Below, piece after piece: positions 6,787 to 11,212 of a DNA stretch of 11,212 bases. Position numbers and translations under genes: made by a program. The notes beneath the pieces are model-generated. The model was not told the DNA's origin, did not search any database, and saw nothing but the letters and a program-made list of their open reading frames with translations. How positions within the stretch are numbered: the stretch's first letter is position 1; the number at the start of each line of letters is the position of its first letter. The DNA is from Syntrophaceae bacterium UBA1411 (lineage in GTDB: Bacteria > Desulfobacterota > Syntrophia > Syntrophales > Smithellaceae). Location: positions 1 through 11,212 of the forward strand of contig DBPV01000065.1 in NCBI GenBank assembly GCA_002304995.1. The letters are read 5' to 3'.

Positions 6787-6831
6787 ATAACCCCCATCCT
6801 CATCAGGCTGACAAGGATGGGGGTTATTCAT
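6786..6831 (+). terminator. Strong hairpin terminator, possibly bidirectional
   Basis: A perfect 15-bp stem, AATAACCCCCATCCT (6786-6800) with AGGATGGGGGTTATT (6814-6828), encloses a 13-nt loop. The plus side continues TTATTCATTT; the minus side reads TTATTTAGGG, so termination in both directions is possible. It insulates the thiolase from the short frame upstream. Confidence 0.7.
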
Positions 6832-6930
6832 TTGCGGGCGCCAACAGGAATAAATGCTTGCCTCGAAAAGCAAATACTGGTAAAAGCACGAAAATTTTGA
6901 AAAGAGACTTTTTTATAAGTTATCTGTCAG

Positions 6931-6981
6931 AAGCGCGTGGACGCCGCAGCACCGGACGGACCGACACGTGCGTTGACGCTT
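6931..6981 (+). other. GC-rich potentially folded block upstream of thiolase
   Basis: A 50-nt GC-rich block sits between AT-rich flanks about 40 nt before the thiolase start. AAGCG (6931-6935) can pair with CGCTT (6977-6981), and CGTG (6936-6939) with CACG (6965-6968). If the promoter lies upstream near 6900-6925, this would be a structured leader. No known riboswitch consensus is recognised. Confidence 0.25.
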
Positions 6982-7021
6982 GTTTAAAAGTCAAAAAATA
7001 AATTTCAGAGAGGTCAGAACT

Positions 7022-8203
7022 ATGAGAGAAGTTGTCATCGTCAGCGGCGCCAGAACCGCTATTGGAGATTACATGGGATCCCTTTCGGGGTATACTCCTG
7101 TTCAGTTGGGAATTACCGTTTTAAAGGCCGCCATTGCCAAAGCGGGTATCGACAAAAGTTTGGTTCAGGAAGTTGTCGCGGGACAGTGCAACCAGGCCGG
7201 CGCGCCGGGCAACAGCGCCCGTCATATTGCGCTGGGCGCGGAACTGCCGGTGGAGTCTTTCGCCTTTACCGTGCATCAGCAGTGTCCTTCCTCCATGCGC
7301 GCCTCCGAACTGCTTTCCCAGGAAATCATGCTGGGCAAGATCGACATCGGAGCGGTGGTCGGTATTGAAAGCATGAGCAATGCTCCGTATCTGCTGTTCG
7401 GCGCCCGCAAGGGCTATCGCCTCAACGACGGCGAGAAAATCCAGGACAGTTTGATGATCGGCGGTCTGGTTGATGCGCTTTTGGGCTATCACATGGGCAT
7501 TACGGCCGACAACATCGCCGACATGTACAAAATTTCCCGCCAGGAACAGGACGAATGGGCGCTCATGAGCCATCAGAGAGCCTGCGCCGCTATCGACAAA
7601 GGCTGGTTCAAAGACGAAATCGTGCCGCTGGAAGTCAAAACCAAAAAAGGTTTGGTCATGTTCGACCGGGATGAACATCCCAGAGCCGACACCAGCATGG
7701 AATCGCTCGGCAAACTCAAGCCGGTTTTCAAAAAAGACGGCACCGTCACGGCGGGGAACGCCTCGGGTCTTAACGATGCCGGTTCCTGTATGATCATGAT
7801 GGCCGCGGAAAAGGCCAAGGAGTTGGGCCTCACCCCCATCGCAAGAGTGGTTGCTTCCGCTCCCGGCTCCGTCGAGCCCCGCATCATGGGTATGGGCGTG
7901 GTTCCGGCCGTCAAAAACGCACTGAAATTTGCAAAGATGACGCTGGAGGACATTGATTATTTCGAATTCAACGAAGCCTTTGCCGCCCAGGTCATCGGCT
8001 GCAACCGCGAATTGAAAATCCCGCTCGACAAAATCAATGCCGTCGGTTCCGGCATCAGCATGGGCCATCCGGTCGGCGCCACCGGCGCGCGGCTGATCAT
8101 CACTATGATGGGCGAACTCAAACGGCGCGGCCAGAAATTCGGCTGCGCATCGCTTTGCGCCAGCGGCGGCCCCGGCCACGCATTCATCGTGGAAATGCTG
8201 TAA
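7022..8203 (+). CDS. Thiolase family protein (acetyl-CoA acetyltransferase-like, divergent active site)
   Basis: Predicted to cleave or form 3-ketoacyl-CoA with CoA/acetyl-CoA; cytoplasmic; 393 aa, the standard thiolase length. Starts MREVVIVSGARTAIGDYMGS, the classic thiolase N-terminus. Catalytic residues align: nucleophile Cys88 in VHQQCPSSMRA, NEAFA at 317-321, His349 in SMGHPVGATGAR, and general-base Cys379 in SLCASGGPGHAF. The surroundings deviate from the usual pattern: Cys88 is followed by Pro-Ser-Ser where Gly/Ser-Ser-Gly is normal, and the C-terminal motif is CASGGPGH instead of CxGGGxG. This points to a divergent subfamily, perhaps with another acyl substrate. ATG 7022 is chosen (GAGAGG 8 nt upstream) over an in-frame upstream TTG at 6980. 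A terminator follows immediately, so it is likely monocistronic. Confidence 0.9.
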   Translation: MREVVIVSGARTAIGDYMGSLSGYTPVQLGITVLKAAIAKAGIDKSLVQEVVAGQCNQAGAPGNSARHIALGAELPVESFAFTVHQQCPSSMRASELLSQEIMLGKIDIGAVVGIESMSNAPYLLFGARKGYRLNDGEKIQDSLMIGGLVDALLGYHMGITADNIADMYKISRQEQDEWALMSHQRACAAIDKGWFKDEIVPLEVKTKKGLVMFDRDEHPRADTSMESLGKLKPVFKKDGTVTAGNASGLNDAGSCMIMMAAEKAKELGLTPIARVVASAPGSVEPRIMGMGVVPAVKNALKFAKMTLEDIDYFEFNEAFAAQVIGCNRELKIPLDKINAVGSGISMGHPVGATGARLIITMMGELKRRGQKFGCASLCASGGPGHAFIVEML

Positions 8204-8214
8204 GGTTAAAGTAA

Positions 8215-8266
8215 ACGGGAAGCCGTCGCGCAATCCTTCGACTGTCGCGACGACTTCCCGTCTTTA
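8215..8266 (+). terminator. Intrinsic terminator after thiolase
   Basis: ACGGGAAG (8215-8222) pairs with CTTCCCGT (8254-8261), and GTCGCG (8225-8230) with CGCGAC (8246-8251), leaving a 2x2 internal loop and a 15-nt apical loop. CTTTAT follows. The T-tract is weak, but the stem is long and sits 12 nt after the stop codon. Confidence 0.65.
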
Positions 8267-8306
8267 TGAAGGAAGTGAGCTTGGAAAGTAAAACCTCACC
8301 CGTTTA

Positions 8307-8334
8307 TTGACATCAAGCCATTCGTTAACAAATT
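8307..8334 (+). promoter_or_regulatory. Candidate promoter for the 4-hydroxybutyryl-CoA dehydratase gene
   Basis: A perfect TTGACA (8307-8312) is followed after 16 nt by CAAATT (8329-8334), a poor match to the -10 consensus within an AT-rich stretch. The position, between the thiolase terminator and the dehydratase start, fits. The leader also has a small hairpin, GCGAC (8358-8362) with GTCGC (8371-8375), just before the ribosome binding site. Confidence 0.4.
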
Positions 8335-8394
8335 AAAACTCAACACATCAAAACATGGCGACCCGCTGGAGTCGCTCTGTCAGGAGGAAACAAC

Positions 8395-9858
8395 ATGGCC
8401 TTAAAAACGCCCGAACAGTACGAAGAAAGTTTGCGGAAGATGAATTTTAAAATTTACCTTATGGGAGAGCTCGTGAAGAATTGGGTCGATAACCCGATCA
8501 TCCGTCCTTCCATGAATTCCGTCAAAATGACCTATGCGCTGGCCCAGAAGCCGGAGTACGAAGACCTGATGACGGCCACGTCCCATCTTACCGGAAAGAA
8601 AGTCAACCGCTTCACCCATCTGCATCAGAGCACGGAGGATCTGGTTAAAAAAGTCAAGATGCAGCGCCTGCTGGGTCAGCAGACCGCGTCCTGCTTTCAG
8701 CGCTGCGTGGGTATGGACGCGATGAACGCGGTGGACAGCACCACGTATGAAATGGATCAGAAGCTCGGCACCAAGTATCATGAACGCTTCATCAATTTCC
8801 TGAAAATGGTCCAGGAAGAAGACCTCACGGTGGACGGCGCAATGACGGACGTCAAAGGCGACCGGAGTCTCGCTCCGCACCAGCAGGCCGACCCGGATCT
8901 GTATGTCCACGTCGTCGAGAAAAACGACAAGGGCATCGTGGTCCGCGGCGCCAAGGCGCATCAGACCGGCGCGGTGAACTCCCACTGGATTCTGGTGATG
9001 CCGACCGTCGCCATGGGCAAGGACGACGCGGATTACGCCGTTTCCTTTGTCTGCCCGGCGGATGAAAAAGGCATTTTCTACATTTACGGCCGCCAGTCCT
9101 GCGATACGCGCAAGCTGGAAGGCGGCACGATCGACGTAGGCAACGCCCAGTTCGGCGGCCATGAAGCCCTGATGGTTTTCGACAACGTCTTCATTCCCTG
9201 GGAAAACGTCCTGATGTGCGGCGAAACCGAATTTTCCGGGATGCTGGTCGAGCGTTTTGCCGGCTACCACCGGCAGAGCTACGGCGGCTGCAAGGTCGGC
9301 GTGGGCGACGTCCTCATCGGCGCGGCGGCGCTGGCGGCGGATTACAACGGCGCGGCCAAGGCCTCGCACGTCAAAGACAAGCTCATCGAGATGACGCACC
9401 TCAACGAAACGCTGTTTTCCTGCGGCATCGCCTGCTCGGCCCAGGGCCACAAAACGGCATCCGGCACCTACCTCATCGACCTGCTGCTGGCGAACGTCTG
9501 CAAGCAGAACGTCACCCGTTTCCCCTATGAAATCTGCCGTCTGGCGGAGGACATTGCGGGCGGCATGATGGTCACCATGGCTTCCGAAAAGGATTTCAAG
9601 AATCCGGAACTCGGCAAGGTTCTGGAAAAATATCTGAAGGGGACAGCCAATGTTTCCTGTGAAGACCGCGCCCGCGTCATGCGTCTGGTGGAAAACCTGA
9701 CGCTCGGCACCGCGGCCGTCGGCTACCGCACCGAATCGATGCACGGCGCCGGCTCGCCGCAGGCCCAGCGCATCATGATCGCCCGCCAGGGCAATCTGGA
9801 GCAGAAGAAGAATCTGGCCAAGAACATCGCCGGTATTAAAGAAGAAAAGAAAGCTTAA
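8395..9858 (+). CDS. abfD: 4-hydroxybutyryl-CoA dehydratase / vinylacetyl-CoA delta-isomerase
   Basis: Flavin and [4Fe-4S] radical enzyme that reversibly dehydrates 4-hydroxybutyryl-CoA to crotonyl-CoA and isomerises vinylacetyl-CoA; oxygen-sensitive, cytoplasmic, tetrameric in characterised members. Length 487 aa, close to the Clostridium aminobutyricum enzyme. All known active-site residues of that enzyme have counterparts here: cluster ligands Cys100 and Cys104 (CFQRC), His292 and Cys299 (YHRQSYGGCK at 291-300), Tyr296 and Lys300, Thr191 in HQTG, Glu257 in GGHEAL, and Glu447 in TESMHGAGSPQAQRI. These ligands separate it from the related HpaB-type flavin monooxygenases, which lack the cluster. 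ATG 8395 has AGGAGG 7 nt upstream. Terminators flank it, so it is likely its own unit. Crotonyl-CoA production or consumption links it to the thiolase upstream. Confidence 0.93.
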   Translation: MALKTPEQYEESLRKMNFKIYLMGELVKNWVDNPIIRPSMNSVKMTYALAQKPEYEDLMTATSHLTGKKVNRFTHLHQSTEDLVKKVKMQRLLGQQTASCFQRCVGMDAMNAVDSTTYEMDQKLGTKYHERFINFLKMVQEEDLTVDGAMTDVKGDRSLAPHQQADPDLYVHVVEKNDKGIVVRGAKAHQTGAVNSHWILVMPTVAMGKDDADYAVSFVCPADEKGIFYIYGRQSCDTRKLEGGTIDVGNAQFGGHEALMVFDNVFIPWENVLMCGETEFSGMLVERFAGYHRQSYGGCKVGVGDVLIGAAALAADYNGAAKASHVKDKLIEMTHLNETLFSCGIACSAQGHKTASGTYLIDLLLANVCKQNVTRFPYEICRLAEDIAGGMMVTMASEKDFKNPELGKVLEKYLKGTANVSCEDRARVMRLVENLTLGTAAVGYRTESMHGAGSPQAQRIMIARQGNLEQKKNLAKNIAGIKEEKKA

Positions 9859-9870
9859 CCGCCAAAATGC

Positions 9871-9917
9871 AAGCAGGCCTGCCGACTGAACAACCGGCAG
9901 GCCTGCTTTCTTCTCTC
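9871..9917 (+). terminator. Strong intrinsic terminator after the dehydratase gene
   Basis: AAGCAGGCCTGCCG (9871-9884) and CGGCAGGCCTGCTT (9895-9908) form a perfect 14-bp stem around a 10-nt loop, followed by the pyrimidine-rich TCTTCTCTC. It sits 12 nt after the stop codon. Confidence 0.85.
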
Positions 9918-9954
9918 AATATTCCGGCGGAAACCGGCCGGACATCCTTTTTCA

Positions 9955-9984
9955 TTGACTCAGCCCTGCTCTCTTCATTATACT
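9955..9984 (+). promoter_or_regulatory. Sigma-70-type promoter for the AOR gene
   Basis: TTGACT (9955-9960) and TATACT (9979-9984) are separated by 18 nt and each matches the vegetative consensus at five of six positions. It lies directly after the dehydratase terminator and would give a leader of roughly 38 nt. This makes the AOR gene an independent transcription unit. Confidence 0.65.
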
Positions 9985-10028
9985 TCGGTTAAATAAAACA
10001 TCCGTTTGTTGATGACAAGGGGGCTTCC

Positions 10029-11212
10029 ATGCAAATTCTGCGCGTATCACTAGCCGACCACAAAGTCTCTTTCGAACCGCTTCCATCGCCCTGGACCTCT
10101 CTGGGCGGCAGCGCTTTGATCGCTAAACTCCTCAACCGGGAAGTCCCGCCACAGTGCGATCCGCTGGGTCCCGAAAACAAGTTCATCGTCGCGTGCGGTC
10201 CGCTGGCCGGCACGCGCGCGCCGCAGCTGGGACGCATGTCCGTCGGCGCGAAAAGTCCGCTCACCCAGGGCATCAAGGAAGCCAACTCGGGCGGCCCCGC
10301 CGGTCAGTACCTGGATCGTCTGGGATTGCGCGCCATCGTGTTCGAAGGGTTGCCGCAGGACGGAAAACTGCGCGTGCTCGTGGTGACGAAGGACGGGGCA
10401 AAGCTGGTCCCGGCGGAAGAATACCGCGGGCTCAAAAATTACGATCTCGTTTCCGCCATCCACAAACAGTATTCCGACAAAGTCGCCGTCATTTCCACGG
10501 GGCTTGCCGGAGAGCGCCAGTACAAGGGAGCGTCCGTATCGCTGACCGACATTTTCGGCGATCCCTCGCGCAACGCCGCCCGCGGCGGCCTGGGCGCAGT
10601 GATGGGCTCCAAAGGCCTCAAGGCCATTATTCTGGATCCGACCGGAACCGGGCAGGTGGCGCTGGCCGATCCGGACGCCTTCCGCAAAATCGTCCGTGAC
10701 TGGGCGGAAGTGATGAAGCACGACGTCACCATCAGTCTTTACACGCGCTTCGGCACGCCGTTTGCGATCAACAACTCCGCAGGGCACGGCACCCTTCCGG
10801 CCATGAACTACCGCTCCGGACGCCCCGACAATTTCACAGCCGTCAGCGGCAACAACATCCAGAAGATCCTGTTCGAGCGCGGCGGAAAAATGCACGGCTG
10901 CATGCCCGGCTGTCTGGTGCAGTGCTCGATCATCTATCCGGACAAGGACGGCAAAAAGATCTGCGCGGCGTATGAATACGAAACGATCGCTCTTCTGGGA
11001 ACCAACCTGGGCATCACCGACAACGACGCCATCGCCCGCCTGAAGTTCCTGTGCGACGACATCGGCCTCGACGGCATCGAAGCGGGCAGCGCCCTGGGCG
11101 TTGCCGCCGAAGCGGGCAAAATGAACTGGGGCGACGCCAAAGGCGCGGAGAGCCTGCTTTTGGAAATCGAAAAGGAAACGCCGCTCGGCTTCGCGCTCGG
11201 CAACGGCGTCGT
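10029..11212 (+). CDS. aor: Aldehyde:ferredoxin oxidoreductase, tungsten pterin enzyme (5' part)
   Basis: Open at the right edge; 394 codons are visible of an expected 580-620. AOR-family enzymes interconvert aldehydes and carboxylic acids with ferredoxin, using a tungsten bis-pyranopterin cofactor and one [4Fe-4S] cluster. Seen here: the N-terminal cofactor domain with GRMSVGAKSPLTQGIKEANS (68-87) then GGPAGQYLDRLGL, typical for this family, GLAGERQYKGASV (158-170), and ARGGLGAVMGSKGLKAI (184-200). The cluster motif CMPGCLVQC (Cys291, Cys295, Cys299) is CX3CX3C, not the CX2CX3C of the Pyrococcus enzyme; the fourth cysteine would lie beyond the window. ATG 10029 has AAGGGGG 5 nt upstream and a good promoter. 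It could reduce an acid released by the acyl-CoA pathway or oxidise an aldehyde; the substrate cannot be read from this fragment. Confidence 0.92.
   Translation, partial: MQILRVSLADHKVSFEPLPSPWTSLGGSALIAKLLNREVPPQCDPLGPENKFIVACGPLAGTRAPQLGRMSVGAKSPLTQGIKEANSGGPAGQYLDRLGLRAIVFEGLPQDGKLRVLVVTKDGAKLVPAEEYRGLKNYDLVSAIHKQYSDKVAVISTGLAGERQYKGASVSLTDIFGDPSRNAARGGLGAVMGSKGLKAIILDPTGTGQVALADPDAFRKIVRDWAEVMKHDVTISLYTRFGTPFAINNSAGHGTLPAMNYRSGRPDNFTAVSGNNIQKILFERGGKMHGCMPGCLVQCSIIYPDKDGKKICAAYEYETIALLGTNLGITDNDAIARLKFLCDDIGLDGIEAGSALGVAAEAGKMNWGDAKGAESLLLEIEKETPLGFALGNGV

Larger units (their letters stand above)
6304..7021. other. 718-nt divergent intergenic region between synthetase and thiolase
   Basis: This region separates the minus-strand synthetase from the plus-strand thiolase. 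It contains the synthetase promoter, a short coding-like plus-strand frame at 6559-6786, its hairpin terminator, and an AT-rich stretch leading into a GC-rich leader before the thiolase. The small hairpin CCCC-TTTTTC-GGGG lies just upstream of the short frame (about 6506-6519). A TTGACG box (6973-6978) followed by AAATAAAT (6996-7003) is a weak candidate thiolase promoter. Confidence 0.5.

Noticed and set aside
6316..6873. 185-codon minus-strand open frame upstream of the synthetase
   Set aside because: It spans the 15-bp terminator hairpin and the likely synthetase promoter, and its translation has low coding character; it is mostly the reverse of the coding-like plus-strand fragment.
6980..7021. 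Upstream TTG start for the thiolase
   Set aside because: The added 14 residues do not resemble thiolases, and the ATG at 7022 gives the classic N-terminus with a ribosome binding site.
8354..8446. Upstream reading frame overlapping the dehydratase start
   Set aside because: The ATG at 8354 lacks a ribosome binding site, and the short Arg-rich product looks like chance.
8401..9744. 447-codon minus-strand open frame opposite the dehydratase
   Set aside because: Antisense shadow of a gene with all catalytic residues; composition is dominated by His, Arg, Val and Asp as expected from reversed codons.
1..11212. CRISPR arrays, tRNA or rRNA genes, insertion sequences, integrase or phage genes
   Set aside because: No regularly spaced repeats, no cloverleaf or rRNA-like segments, and no transposase-like protein were seen on either strand.
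1725..11212. In-frame TGA selenocysteine codons in the genes near the selenium cassette
   Set aside because: All readable genes are uninterrupted by TGA, so there is no direct evidence of a selenoprotein here; the AOR fragment is incomplete.

Overview
The window looks like a chromosomal segment from a strictly anaerobic, acid-degrading bacterium. The most likely home is the Desulfobacterota (former Deltaproteobacteria), around the Syntrophales. This is inferred from gene content, not from a marker gene: an FAA1-type acyl-CoA synthetase, an acetyl-CoA acetyltransferase-like thiolase, an oxygen-sensitive 4-hydroxybutyryl-CoA dehydratase, a tungsten aldehyde:ferredoxin oxidoreductase, Liv permeases and a selenium/sulfur-transfer cassette. 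Genes are GC-rich at third codon positions, and the spaces between them are visibly more AT-rich.

Layout. On the minus strand, positions 1-949 hold the start of a branched-chain amino acid-type ABC transporter operon: livH, then a translationally coupled partial gene, probably livM. Positions 950-1480 have no convincing gene but contain a TetR-type inverted repeat and two hairpins. Positions 1481-4270 are a compact minus-strand cassette, transcribed in the order yedE, tusA/yedF, class V cysteine desulfurase, DUF3343. This matches the set known from selenium metabolism loci. Positions 4271-4491 are a spacer with a strong terminator pointing the 'wrong' way (plus strand), preceded by a short reading frame with a ribosome binding site. 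Positions 4492-6303 encode a long-chain acyl-CoA synthetase on the minus strand. Positions 6304-7021 separate it from the divergent plus-strand genes and hold a short orphan or remnant plus-strand reading frame ending in a strong hairpin.

From 7022 onward all genes are on the plus strand: a divergent thiolase, 4-hydroxybutyryl-CoA dehydratase (all cluster and active-site residues present) and the first 394 codons of an aldehyde:ferredoxin oxidoreductase. The first two of these genes are each followed by an intrinsic terminator. Promoter-like sequences precede the second and third, so they look like single-gene transcription units, not one operon.

How they may work together (inference). The synthetase could activate a carboxylic acid to its CoA ester. 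The dehydratase links 4-hydroxybutyryl-CoA with crotonyl-CoA. The thiolase could cleave the acetoacetyl-CoA that results from crotonyl-CoA oxidation. The AOR could exchange electrons between ferredoxin and an acid/aldehyde pair. The crotonase, 3-hydroxyacyl-CoA dehydrogenase and CoA-transferase needed to complete this route are not in the window.
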